From Roseateles oligotrophus (lineage in GTDB: Bacteria > Pseudomonadota > Gammaproteobacteria > Burkholderiales > Burkholderiaceae_C), in NCBI RefSeq assembly GCF_014204525.1, contig NZ_JACHLP010000010.1:62001-126000 (forward strand): a stretch of DNA of 64,000 nucleotides. The letters are read 5' to 3'. Shown here one piece after another: positions 8,826 through 17,350 of the stretch. The notes under the pieces were generated by a model. The model did no database searches. It saw only the letters and a list, made by a program, of their open reading frames with translations, and was not told the origin of the DNA. A program made the position numbers and the translations under genes. Each line of letters opens with the position of its first letter. The first letter of the stretch is position 1.

Positions 8826-10892
8826 TCAAGGCTGCTTATCGTCCTCCTTGGGGCCGATCTGTCCGCCCAGCCTGGCCCGCAAGCTGCCGCCGCGGGCGCT
8901 GCTATCGCCCAGCAGGGGGGCGTAGATGCTGGCATTGGTCAGCACTTTTTTGACGTAGTCGCGGGTCTCGGTGAAGGGGATGTTCTCCACCCAGATGGCG
9001 GCGTCCAGCGTGGCACCCTCGCGCCAGCGCCGTGGCCGTCCAGGCCCGGCGTTATAGGCCGCCGCCGCCATGGCCATGGAGCCGCCGAAATCGTCCAGCA
9101 CCAGCTTCAGATAGTGGGTGCCGATCTTGATATTGAAGTCGCGGTCCGTCATCAGCTCGGGGCGGAAGTCCAGGCCTATCTTCTTGGCCGTCCAGCGCGC
9201 CGTGGCCGGCATCACCTGCATCAGGCCCGAGGCGCCCACATGGGAGCGGGCGTCCATCACAAAGCGCGACTCCTGGCGGATCAGGCCGAAGACGTAGGCG
9301 GGGTCGATGCCGGCCTCGCGCGACTTGGCCAGCAGCTCGCGCGCATGCGGGGCGGGGTAGCGCTGGCTCAGATCGAACTCGCCGCGGGCGCGCTCGCTGG
9401 TGTTGATGCAGCGGTCCCAGATCTCGCGCTCGCAAGCCTCTTGCGCGGCGGCGCGCAGGCTGCGGTCGTTCAGGCCGCGCAGGCTGTAATTCCATTCGCG
9501 CACGCCCTCGTTGCGCAGGCCGCGGTCTATCAGCAGCAGGGCGCGCTTGAGGCCGGCATGGCCTTGCGCCTGGCCGCGCTCGGCCGGGCTGAGCGGGCTG
9601 GGTGCGGCGGGCAGGGCGGGCTTCTCGCCCAGATCTTCGGCGGCCAGGCGGCCGTAAAAAGTCCAGGGCGAGGCCAGGGCTTGCAGCAGGCCGCGGGCTT
9701 CCGCGCGCAGGGCCTCTCCGCTGGCACCGTCGGCCGCGGTGGCCAGCAGGGCGCGGGCGCGCCAGTACTGCCAGCTGGGATCGCGCTGCTCGGCCGCCGT
9801 CATCAGCTCCATGCTTTTGAGCGCCTGGGGCCAGCGTCCGCTGCGCAGGGCCGCGCGGGTGGACCAGGCCAGGGTGTCGTCGCTCCAACTCAGGGACTGC
9901 TTGTTTTTCTCCGCCAGCTTGAGGGCGCGCTCGAAGTAGTCGGCCGCCTCGGGGCCGAGCTTTTGCGCGGCCTGACGGCCGATCTGGGCCCAGGCCCAGG
10001 CGTCCAGCTCGCCGGGCAGCTCGCGTTGCCAGCGGCTGCTCATCAGCTCGGCGGCCACGGCGGGGTCGCCCGCGGCCACACGCATCAGGGCCAGCGTGGC
10101 TAACTCGGTATGTGTGCGCGCGCCGCCCTTGGCCTTGCGGGCGAGGTAGCGGGCCGGGTTGTCCTGGATCTCGGCCAGGGCCAGCTCCACCGGCTTGCCC
10201 AGCAGGGCGGCGGCCTGCCTGGCCGCGCGCGACTTGTTGGCCTCCACCGCCAGGCGCAGCTTGAGCCAGGCGTCGGCGCTGTTCAACTGCTTGGCTTCGT
10301 ACAGCGTGGTGGCGAGCAGATGGCAGCCGTCGTCGCCGTCGCGCTGGGCCAGCCAGGCGCTGCGGGCGGCGTCCAGCACCTTGCGGCCGGCCAGATGCTC
10401 GGTCAGCAGGCCGTAGCAGGCGACCTCGCGGTCGTCGCGCATCTGGAAACGCGGGTAGTCGGCGGCAAAGTTGGGCCAGTCGCGCCGGCGGCCCAGCTCC
10501 AGCAGCCAGTCATTGCGCAGGCGGTCTTCCACATAGCTGCCGGGCCAGCGGCCGTAGAAGGCCTCCAGCTCGGGCTGTGTGGCTTCGTTCAGGCGCAGGC
10601 CGAGCTGCCAATAGTCCATCCAGGGCGCCAGCGGGTGGGCTTGCTCGATGGCGGCGCTGGCCGCGGCGGCGGCGCGCTTTTTGTCCTTGAGGCGCAGGGC
10701 CTCCTGGGCCTCGGCCAGCAGGGGGTCAGGTTTTGCCTGCCCGCTGCCGGCCGCGTTCTGCGCCTGGCAGAGGGGCAGGCTGCCCAGGCCCAGCGTCAAC
10801 GAAAGCGCCAGCATCAAGGCCGCGGGCTTCAGGGCTTTGCGCAGCCAGGGGCGTGATTCATATACTGCCAAAACTCGTTCCTCAAAGGTCAA
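8826..10892 (-). CDS. Soluble lytic murein transglycosylase (Slt70 type)
   Basis: This periplasmic enzyme cleaves the MurNAc-GlcNAc bond of peptidoglycan to give 1,6-anhydro-muropeptides. It has a signal segment (ALMLALSLTLGLGSLPLCQA), a long alpha-superhelical region (about 50-510) and a C-terminal goose-lysozyme-like domain: YVFGLIRQESRF with the catalytic Glu, SHVGASGLMQVMPATA, YLKLVLDDFGGSMAMAAAAYNAGPGR and ENIPFTETRDYVKKV. The listed start is a TTG at 10892. A second TTG at 10871, six nt after GAGGAA, is a strong rival and would remove seven residues. Start codons of this gene and the divergent 5-FCL gene lie almost back to back, so each promoter must sit inside the other gene. Confidence 0.95.
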   Translation of the reverse strand: MTFEERVLAVYESRPWLRKALKPAALMLALSLTLGLGSLPLCQAQNAAGSGQAKPDPLLAEAQEALRLKDKKRAAAAASAAIEQAHPLAPWMDYWQLGLRLNEATQPELEAFYGRWPGSYVEDRLRNDWLLELGRRRDWPNFAADYPRFQMRDDREVACYGLLTEHLAGRKVLDAARSAWLAQRDGDDGCHLLATTLYEAKQLNSADAWLKLRLAVEANKSRAARQAAALLGKPVELALAEIQDNPARYLARKAKGGARTHTELATLALMRVAAGDPAVAAELMSSRWQRELPGELDAWAWAQIGRQAAQKLGPEAADYFERALKLAEKNKQSLSWSDDTLAWSTRAALRSGRWPQALKSMELMTAAEQRDPSWQYWRARALLATAADGASGEALRAEARGLLQALASPWTFYGRLAAEDLGEKPALPAAPSPLSPAERGQAQGHAGLKRALLLIDRGLRNEGVREWNYSLRGLNDRSLRAAAQEACEREIWDRCINTSERARGEFDLSQRYPAPHARELLAKSREAGIDPAYVFGLIRQESRFVMDARSHVGASGLMQVMPATARWTAKKIGLDFRPELMTDRDFNIKIGTHYLKLVLDDFGGSMAMAAAAYNAGPGRPRRWREGATLDAAIWVENIPFTETRDYVKKVLTNASIYAPLLGDSSARGGSLRARLGGQIGPKEDDKQP

Positions 10893-10895
10893 ACC

Positions 10896-11540
10896 GTGCC
10901 AACTCTGCCAACTTCACGCCCCGAACTGCGCGCCCATTTGTTGGCCGCGCGCGCCGCCTGGCTGGCCACGCCCGCAGCGCATGCGGCCGCCGCCGGCCTG
11001 GGCGCACGCCTGCAGCAATTGCTGGCCCAGCTGGAGCCGCAATGCCTGGGGCTTTACTGGCCGCTTGAGGGGGAATTTAACGCAGCCGAGGCCTTGCGGG
11101 GCAAGGCCTTGACGCAAGACCATGCGCTGAACGCCCCGCCGATGCCGGATGCCGATGAAGACGCGGGTTTGGATGAGGACGAGGAGGCGCCCCGCTCGCC
11201 CACGATCTGGGCCTTGCCCTATGCCTTCAAATCGCCGCGCCGCATGGATTACCGGCGCTGGGACGGCGGAGCGCCCGGCTTGAAGGACGAATGCGGCATC
11301 GCCAGCAGCAGCGGTGGGCCGGTCGTGCCCGATGTGGTGCTGGTGCCCTGCGTGGGCTTCACCCGCGAGGGCTATCGCCTGGGCTATGGTGGCGGCTATT
11401 TCGACCGCTGGCTGGCCGCGCACCCCGGCGTCACCAGCATAGGCCTGGCCTGGTCCATCGGCGAAGTGCACTTCCCCGTCGAGGCGCATGACCAGGCCCT
11501 GACCCTGATCCTGACCGAGAAGGAAGCGATCATGCCCTGA
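10896..11540 (+). CDS. 5-formyltetrahydrofolate cyclo-ligase (copy 1)
   Basis: This enzyme uses ATP to turn 5-formyl-THF into 5,10-methenyl-THF, returning stored folate to the one-carbon pool. The 214-residue protein has the N-terminal SRPELRAHLLAAR helix, YWPLEGEFN for substrate binding and the C-terminal family signature VPCVGFTREGYRLGYGGGYFDRWL. A GTG at 10896 is the start. An acidic insert (DADEDAGLDEDEE, about residues 87-100) is not usual for the family. A second, more divergent family member is at 31425-31994. Confidence 0.93.
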   Translation: MPTLPTSRPELRAHLLAARAAWLATPAAHAAAAGLGARLQQLLAQLEPQCLGLYWPLEGEFNAAEALRGKALTQDHALNAPPMPDADEDAGLDEDEEAPRSPTIWALPYAFKSPRRMDYRRWDGGAPGLKDECGIASSSGGPVVPDVVLVPCVGFTREGYRLGYGGGYFDRWLAAHPGVTSIGLAWSIGEVHFPVEAHDQALTLILTEKEAIMP

Positions 11541-11681
11541 GAGGCTGAGAACTTTTTACTGCGCGGCCGTCATGCGTCGTTGGGCGGTGCTCGGAATCCT
11601 CACGTACAGGGAGTACGTTCCGGTTCCTGTGCTCCGTCCGCCTAGCCTGACGACCGCTCGCTACAAAAGTTCTCAGCCTCT
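11541..11681. repeat. Nested palindromic element (REP/MITE-like)
   Basis: Arms of 17 bp match perfectly in inverted orientation: 11541-11557 (AGAGGCTGAGAACTTTT) and 11665-11681. The symmetry axis at 11611 also centres an inner hairpin, ACGTAC (11603-11608) / GTACGT (11614-11619), and regions between show weaker inverted similarity (GTCATGCGTCG... against ...CTGACGACC). The element starts directly after the stop codon of the 5-FCL gene. It may act as a terminator or be an interspersed repeat; no second copy is in this window. Confidence 0.75.
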
Positions 11682-11762
11682 GAGCGCAGCGCAGGGGCGG
11701 CCGGCAGAAAAACTGGGGCGGCGGCTCAGCAAAACTTGCGGGTCGCTGGTGTGACGGCGGCG

Positions 11763-11785
11763 GGCCTTGGCTTCTAATCAAGGCC
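11763..11785 (+). promoter_or_regulatory. Hairpin covering the ribosome site of the AGE gene
   Basis: GGCCTTG (11763-11769) pairs perfectly with CAAGGCC (11779-11785) over a 9-nt loop. The 3' arm holds the only Shine-Dalgarno-like AAGG and abuts the ATG at 11786, so the hairpin should limit initiation until melted. Confidence 0.45.
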
Positions 11786-13015
11786 ATGAAGCGCACCCAT
11801 CCCTACCCCAATTTCCGCGACCCCCAGGTGCTGGACGCCCATGTGCGCCACACCCTGGGCTTCTATCACCCGCGGGCCATCGATGCCAGCGGCGGCTTCT
11901 TCCACTTCTTTCGCGATGACGGCGCGGTCTACGACGCCCACACCCGCCATCTGGTCAGCAGCACCCGCTTTGTTTTCAATTACGCCATGGCCTGGCGGCG
12001 CTTTGGCCAGCCTGAGCACCAGGCCGCCCTGCGCCACGGCCTGAGGTTTTTGCGCGAGCAACACCGCCAGGCCGACACCGGCGGCTACTGGTGGTGCCTG
12101 GACTGGCGGGACGGCCGGGCCCGCCCCGTGGATGCCGACAACCACTGCTACGGCCTGGCCTTTGTGATGCTGGCCTATGCCCATGCGCTGATGGCCGGCG
12201 AGGCGGAGGCGCGCAGCTGGCTGGCCGAGACCTGGCATTTGATGGAGGCCCGCTTCTGGGAGCCCGAGCATGGCCTCTACGCCGATGTGGCCAGCGCCGA
12301 CTGGGCCCTGCTCGACCCCTACCGCGGCCAGAACGCCAATATGCATGCCTGCGAGGCCTTGCTGGCCGCCTTTGATGCCACTGGAGAAACGCGTTATCTG
12401 CACCGCGCCGAGACCCTGGCCCGCAATATCACCCAGCGCCAGGCGGCCCTGGCCGGCGGCCTGGTCTGGGAGCATTACCGCAGCGACTGGCAGCCGGACT
12501 GGGACTACAACCGCGAGGACAAAAGCAATATCTTCCGCCCCTGGGGCTACCAGCCCGGCCATCTGACCGAATGGGCCAAGCTGCTCTTGATCCTGGAGCG
12601 GCATGGCGCGCAGCTGCAAGAGGGCAGCGACTGGCTGCTGCCGCGCGCCCGCCAGCTCTTCGACACCGCCATGGCCCGCGCCTGGGATGCCGAGCATGGC
12701 GGCCTGGCCTATGGCTTTGCGCCCGATGGTTCGATCTGCGACGGCGATAAATACTTCTGGGTCCAGGCCGAGAGCCTGGCCACGGCCGGCCTGCTGGCCC
12801 TGCGCAGCGGCGAGCCGCAGTACTGGGACTGGTACCAGCGCCTGTGGGAATACAGCTGGACCCATCTGGTCGATCACCAGCATGGCGCCTGGTACCGCAT
12901 CTTGCGCGCCGACAACAGCCCGATCAGCGATGAGAAAAGCCCGGCGGGCAAGACCGACTATCACACCATGGGTGCTTGCTACGAGCTGATGCAGGCGCTG
13001 GAGCGGCGGACGTGA
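11786..13015 (+). CDS. AGE-family sugar epimerase/isomerase, probable mannose isomerase
   Basis: This is a cytosolic (alpha/alpha)6-barrel enzyme of the N-acylglucosamine 2-epimerase family, 409 residues, with no signal peptide. Family features seen are SGGFFHFFRDDG, TRHLVSSTRFVFNYA, GYWWCLDW, DNHCYGLAFVMLAYAHAL, RGQNANMHACEALLAAFDATG, WEHYRSDWQPDWDYN, GYQPGHLTEWAKLL and YFWVQAESLATA. Members act on mannose, lyxose, GlcNAc or cellobiose. The choice of mannose to fructose is inferred from the coupled sugar kinase (4-nt GTGA overlap at 13012-13015) and from the alpha-mannosidase about 11 kb away. N-acylglucosamine 2-epimerase remains possible. Confidence 0.85.
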   Translation: MKRTHPYPNFRDPQVLDAHVRHTLGFYHPRAIDASGGFFHFFRDDGAVYDAHTRHLVSSTRFVFNYAMAWRRFGQPEHQAALRHGLRFLREQHRQADTGGYWWCLDWRDGRARPVDADNHCYGLAFVMLAYAHALMAGEAEARSWLAETWHLMEARFWEPEHGLYADVASADWALLDPYRGQNANMHACEALLAAFDATGETRYLHRAETLARNITQRQAALAGGLVWEHYRSDWQPDWDYNREDKSNIFRPWGYQPGHLTEWAKLLLILERHGAQLQEGSDWLLPRARQLFDTAMARAWDAEHGGLAYGFAPDGSICDGDKYFWVQAESLATAGLLALRSGEPQYWDWYQRLWEYSWTHLVDHQHGAWYRILRADNSPISDEKSPAGKTDYHTMGACYELMQALERRT

Positions 13016-13938
13016 GCGCCGCCCGGCCCCTGCCCCAGGTCCTGTCTTTTGGCGAGGCCTTGACCGACCTGATCCGCAGCGGCCCGCAGAGCTGGACCTC
13101 GCTCTGCGGTGGCGCGCCCTGGAATGTGGCGACCGCCCTGGCGGCCCTGGGCCTGCCCAGCGCTTTCGGCGGCGCCATCAGCTCCTGCGTGTTCGGCCAG
13201 GCCCTGTGGCAGGCCAGCGAGGCGGCGGGCCTGGACCTGCGCTTTCTGCAGCAGCAGCCGGCCACGCGCCCGCCCTTGCTGGCGATCGTGCATGAGCTGG
13301 ACCCGCCGCAGTACTTCTTCATCGGCGAGGGCGCGGCCGATCTGTTCTTCGAGCCCGCGGCCCTGCCCAAGGGCTGGCGCGAGGCGCTGCGCTGGGCGCA
13401 TTTCGGCGGCATCAGCCTGGCGCGCGAGCCCCTGGCCGGGCGCTTGCTGGCGCTGGCGGCGGAGCTGAAGGCGCAGGGCGTGCGCATCAGCTACGACCCC
13501 AACTTCCGCCTGCTGATGGACAGCCGCTACGACGCCACGCTGGAGCGCATGAGCCGCCTGGCCGATGTGATCAAGGTCTCGGACGAAGACCTGCAAGGCC
13601 TGTTCCGCTGCAGCGATCCGCAGCAAGGTCTGGCCCAGCTGCGCGAATGGAACCCCCAGGCCCTGCTCCTGCTAACGCAGGGCGCCGCCGGTGCCCGGCT
13701 CTATCACCCGGGCGGCGACTGCTCGGCCAGGCCGCCGCAGATCAAGCTGGTGGACAGCGTGGGCGCGGGCGACGCCGCCATGGCCGGCCTCTTGTTCAGC
13801 CTGTTGACGCAGCCCGCGGCCGGGCCGCAAACCCATCTGCGCTGGGCCGTGGCGGCGGGGGCGGCGGCCTGCGAGGTGGCCGGCGCCGCCAGGCTCTCGT
13901 CAGCGCGGCTGCGGGCGCTGGCCGAGCCGGGCTCATAG
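13012..13938 (+). CDS. PfkB-family carbohydrate kinase, probable fructokinase
   Basis: This 308-residue ribokinase-fold kinase should phosphorylate the ketose made by the preceding isomerase (fructose to fructose-6-phosphate). Visible: VLSFGEALTDLI and LCGGAPWNVATALAALG (PfkB signature 1 region), the YDPNFR substrate segment, and the anion-hole/catalytic motif DSVGAGDAAMAGLL with the base Asp near residue 250. The GTG start at 13012 overlaps the isomerase stop, so the two are translated together. Its end overlaps the convergent solute-binding gene by 6 bp. Confidence 0.9.
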   Translation: MSAARPLPQVLSFGEALTDLIRSGPQSWTSLCGGAPWNVATALAALGLPSAFGGAISSCVFGQALWQASEAAGLDLRFLQQQPATRPPLLAIVHELDPPQYFFIGEGAADLFFEPAALPKGWREALRWAHFGGISLAREPLAGRLLALAAELKAQGVRISYDPNFRLLMDSRYDATLERMSRLADVIKVSDEDLQGLFRCSDPQQGLAQLREWNPQALLLLTQGAAGARLYHPGGDCSARPPQIKLVDSVGAGDAAMAGLLFSLLTQPAAGPQTHLRWAVAAGAAACEVAGAARLSSARLRALAEPGS

Positions 13939-14700
13939 CCCGTATTTGGTCCTCAAGGCCTCCAGCCGGCCCTGGGCGCGCAGGCCGTCCAGGGTTTGCT
14001 GCAGGCTTTGGGCCAGCCAGGGCGGGCCGTTGGGATTCAGGGCAAACCAATAGCTCGTGCTCCGGTCGAACTCGCCCACCACCTTGAGGGTGTCGGGCGG
14101 CAGCTGCAGCTGCTGCAGGCTCCAGAGCGCGGCCGTGTCATTCATCACCATCAGCTCCATGCGCTGGGCCAGCAGCATGCGCAGCACGCCGAGGTAGTCC
14201 GAGCCCAGCTCCAGCTCCTTGCCCACGCGCAGGCCCAGGGCCTGCAACTGGCTCAGCGTGGCCGTGCCCTTTTTGGCGCCAAGGCGCAGCCCGTTCAGGT
14301 GCTGGAGGTCCTGGAAGCGGATGTCCCGGCGCTGGGCCAGGCGGTAGATCAGCACCCGCCGCGGCAGCACCGGCCCGACCCAGCGGTACAGCGACTCGCG
14401 CTCGGCCATGCGGGCATAGGGGAAGAGCAGGCCCAGCGGGTTTTCGCTGAGCGATTGCTGGGCCCGCAACAGGGGTTGCATCTCGAGGTTGATCTGCAGA
14501 TTCAGGCGCGGCAGCATTTCGCGCAGCAGCTCGATGAACAGGCCGCTCAGGCCGCCCGTGTCCTGATGGCTCAGCGGTGGCAGCTCATGGGTGAAACCCT
14601 GCAAGACACCCTGGCCCTGCTGGGACTCGGCCGCCCCGGCCAGCAGGGGCGAGCCCAGCAGGCCCAGCAGCAGATGTTGAAACTCGCGGCGGCACGGCAT
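13933..14700 (-). CDS. Periplasmic solute-binding protein-like (SBP family 3)
   Basis: This 255-residue exported protein has a short signal peptide (LLLGLLGSPLLAGAAES), then a type II periplasmic-binding fold: FTHELPPLSHQD, GLFIELLREML, SLSENPLGLLFPYARMAERE and LRLGAKKGTATLSQL. It ends with a typical LDGLRAQGRLEALRTKYGL amphipathic helix. No permease or ATPase gene is beside it, so it may be an orphan binding or sensing protein. Ligand unknown; polar amino acid or organic acid is only a family-level guess. Confidence 0.8.
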   Translation of the reverse strand: MPCRREFQHLLLGLLGSPLLAGAAESQQGQGVLQGFTHELPPLSHQDTGGLSGLFIELLREMLPRLNLQINLEMQPLLRAQQSLSENPLGLLFPYARMAERESLYRWVGPVLPRRVLIYRLAQRRDIRFQDLQHLNGLRLGAKKGTATLSQLQALGLRVGKELELGSDYLGVLRMLLAQRMELMVMNDTAALWSLQQLQLPPDTLKVVGEFDRSTSYWFALNPNGPPWLAQSLQQTLDGLRAQGRLEALRTKYGL

Positions 14701-14790
14701 GTCTACCCTTGGACTCTTGTTGCATGCGGGCCAGTCTACTGGGCTTGGACGCTAGGTCCACTGACAATATGCAAGCTCTTTCAACACCAG

Positions 14791-16626
14791 TCACGCGGCT
14801 TGGCCCGGCGACTCCACATCCACGAACTGCCACCAGTCGCTCCAGAACAGCGGCCGGCGATAGCCCTGCACCCAGGGCTGGGCGATGTCATTGCTGAACA
14901 GATGGGCGACGATTTTGTAGGGCGCGTAGGCCACGGCCAGGCGCTTGGCCTCGCGGAATTGGGCCTCGCGCTCGGGCCCGTCGGGCAAGGCCTCCAGGCG
15001 CTGGTAGAGCGCGTCCAGCTGGGGCAGGGCAAAGCGCGAGACGTTTTGCGAGCCGGCCTGCGGGCCGTTGTAGCGGGCCAGGGCGGCCAGGCCGTCGGGC
15101 ACATCGGACTGCACGGCAAAACCCCAGACCATCAGCTTGCCGGCCCGGGCCGATTTCAGATGCTCGGGGAATTTGGCGGTGATGAACTTCACCCGCAGGC
15201 CCAGGCGCTGCAGATTGATGCGCCATAACTCATCACTCTGGCGGGCTGCCTGGTCCGGCGTGGTGGCGATTTCTATGCTCAGGCTGGCGCCGTCGGGCTG
15301 CAGGCGGTAGCCCTCGGCATCGCGCCCGCCCCAGCCGTAGGCGTCCAGCAAGGCGTTGGCGCGCTGCGGGTCGAACTCGCCCATCTCGCTGCGGAAGGCC
15401 GGCTCATAGCCGCTGGTGTGAGGCACGATGGGGCTTTGCGCGGGGATGCCCTGGCCGCGCCGCAGCAAGGCGATATTGCGGCCTACGTCGTAGCCCAGCG
15501 AGATGGCGCGACGCAGGGCGATGCGCTCCGGGCTCAGCCCGCCCACCACCGGGTGGGTCATGCCGAAGTAGATCAGCGAGCAATCGGCATTGAGCTGGCG
15601 GAACAGCCGCATGCCGCGCTTGGCCAGAAAGGGCGCCAGGTGGCCACGCGGCGCGGCCTGGCTGATGAAGGGCGGAGGCACGCCGTCGCCCGGCGCGGCG
15701 AGGAGGTCCAGCTGGCCGTTCAGAAAGGACAGCCAGCGCGGCTGGTCTTCCTCGATGATGGCGATCTCCACCCGCTCCACCATGGGCAGCAGACGGCCCT
15801 GGAAGCGCTGGAGCAAGGCCTGGCCCTCGGCGTCGTCGGCGGCCGGCGTGACCTCGTAACGCCGTTCTCGATAGACCGGGTTTTTCTCGAGCACGATGCG
15901 CGAGCTGCGCCGCCACTCGGCCAGGCGGTAGGGACCGGTGCCCACGGGGTGGGCGTCCACATCCCGGCCATAGGCCTCCACCACCTCGCGCGCCAGGGCG
16001 CCGAAGATATCGCTGCTGGCCAGGCGCTCCAGCAGGCGCGGGCGGGGCTCGGCCAGGCGGATCTGCAAGGTGTGGCGGTCCAGGGCGCGCAGGCCGGGGA
16101 TCTCGCGGTTGTAGTCGAAGGGGCGGCCGCTGGCCAGGGCTTCTTCGCGCAGCTCGTTCAGGCCGAGCATATTTGCCGTTAGCAAGAAGGGCAGCATGGG
16201 CGACATATTCGCCGGGTCGACGATGCGCTTGAAGCTGTAGACATAGTCGGCCGCCACCAGCTCACGGGCTTGGCCTTTGAAGGCCGGGTCGGGCGCGAAC
16301 AAGATGCCGGGCCGCAGGCGGATGGTGAAGGTCTTGAAGTCGGCGCTGGTCTCGGGCAGGGCGGCGGCCGTCAGCGGCTTGATCAAGACCGGCCGGGCCA
16401 GGTGGTCGTAGCAGTACAAGGCCTCGAAGATATGGCCGGTGACGGCGCGCGAATAGCCGTCGGAGATGCGGGCCGGGTCGAAGCCGGTCTCGGCCGCCTT
16501 GAAGGCCAGGCGCAGGGTTTTGGGGCCTTGCTGGGCCTGGCTGAGCTGGGGTCTGGCCAGCAGGGGGAGGGCTAGGCCGGCGCCTAGCAACTGGCGGCGG
16601 TTCAAGGGGCTTTTTTCGTTGTTCAT
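14791..16626 (-). CDS. ABC transporter substrate-binding protein, family 5
   Basis: This 611-residue periplasmic protein of the peptide/nickel-binding SBP_bac_5 family has a twin-Arg-style N-terminus (NRRQLLGAGLALPLLA). Family stretches are LRLAFKAAETGFDP, VTGHIFEALYCYDHLARP, FTIRLRPGILFAPDPAFKGQ, ELVAADYVYSFKRIVDP, YGRDVDAHPVGTGPYRL, RLFRQLNADCSLIYFGMTHP and RRAISLGYDVG. It probably delivers oligopeptides to an ABC importer, but no permease genes lie nearby. It is the last gene before the giant inverted repeat, which starts about 100 bp upstream of its start codon. Confidence 0.92.
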   Translation of the reverse strand: MNNEKSPLNRRQLLGAGLALPLLARPQLSQAQQGPKTLRLAFKAAETGFDPARISDGYSRAVTGHIFEALYCYDHLARPVLIKPLTAAALPETSADFKTFTIRLRPGILFAPDPAFKGQARELVAADYVYSFKRIVDPANMSPMLPFLLTANMLGLNELREEALASGRPFDYNREIPGLRALDRHTLQIRLAEPRPRLLERLASSDIFGALAREVVEAYGRDVDAHPVGTGPYRLAEWRRSSRIVLEKNPVYRERRYEVTPAADDAEGQALLQRFQGRLLPMVERVEIAIIEEDQPRWLSFLNGQLDLLAAPGDGVPPPFISQAAPRGHLAPFLAKRGMRLFRQLNADCSLIYFGMTHPVVGGLSPERIALRRAISLGYDVGRNIALLRRGQGIPAQSPIVPHTSGYEPAFRSEMGEFDPQRANALLDAYGWGGRDAEGYRLQPDGASLSIEIATTPDQAARQSDELWRINLQRLGLRVKFITAKFPEHLKSARAGKLMVWGFAVQSDVPDGLAALARYNGPQAGSQNVSRFALPQLDALYQRLEALPDGPEREAQFREAKRLAVAYAPYKIVAHLFSNDIAQPWVQGYRRPLFWSDWWQFVDVESPGQAA

Positions 16627-16719
16627 GCCTTAGGACTGTGCGAGTACTTTGCGGAGTTTGGCCTGGCGGCGCATGGCGCCGTGTCCCTCTTGTATTGTTT
16701 GACGGCCCAGCGGGGATTT

Positions 16720-17285
16720 CGCCCCCGCAGGCGACTTACTTTTCTTGCGTCGCCAAGAAAAGTAAGCAAAAGAAGGCGACCCGACGCCTGGCCCCTTCGG
16801 GGTGCGTTGCGGTGCTCAGGTTTACCGGGCCGCGCCCAACTCACTGCGCTACGCTCCGTTCAGACAGGGGGCGCGAGTCAGTCAACGAAGTCGCTTCGCG
16901 ACGCCCAGCAAACCTTCCGCTCCTCACCCAGGCTCGACGGGACTGAACCCCGACACGCCTCGCTTCGCATCGGCTTGAAGGGCTGCGCGCAAGCGCGCAG
17001 CGGATGTTGGTATTTGACCGAGGCGACGCGCAGCGAGCCGAGTGGTTTTGGCATTCCCCGTTTTGCCTGGGCGAGGCGCGCAGAATTCGGCGGGCGTCGC
17101 GCAGCGACTTCGTGATCTGACTTCGCGCCCCCTGTTTGAACGGAGCGTAGCGCAGTGAGTTGGGCGCGGCCCGGCGAATTCGAGCACAGAGCGGACCCCG
17201 AAGGGGCCAGGCATTCGGGGCGGTTTCTTTGCCTTCTTTCTTGGGCGTCCAAGAAAGAAGGTCGCCCGCCGGGGCGAACTCCCGG
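16720..17285. repeat. Giant imperfect inverted repeat (about 270-bp arms)
   Basis: The 700-bp gap between two genes is almost filled by a palindrome centred near 16991. Best-matching arm segments: 16786-16803 against 17195-17212 (18 of 18) and 16825-16876 against 17123-17174 (51 of 52). The centre is itself a hairpin, GCTGCGCGC (16982-16990) / GCGCGCAGC (16993-17001). Each arm also carries its own hairpin: ACTTTTCTTG...CAAGAAAAGT at 16739-16764 and CCTTCTTTCTTGG...CCAAGAAAGAAGG at 17231-17260. Arg/Ser/Pro-rich open frames appear on both strands but are by-products of the repeat. No transposase is present. Confidence 0.85.
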
Positions 17286-17350
17286 CTGGGCCTTGGCAAA
17301 GGGAGAAGCTCCGACAACAGTTCAGACAAGAATAAAGCTTCCACTGACCG

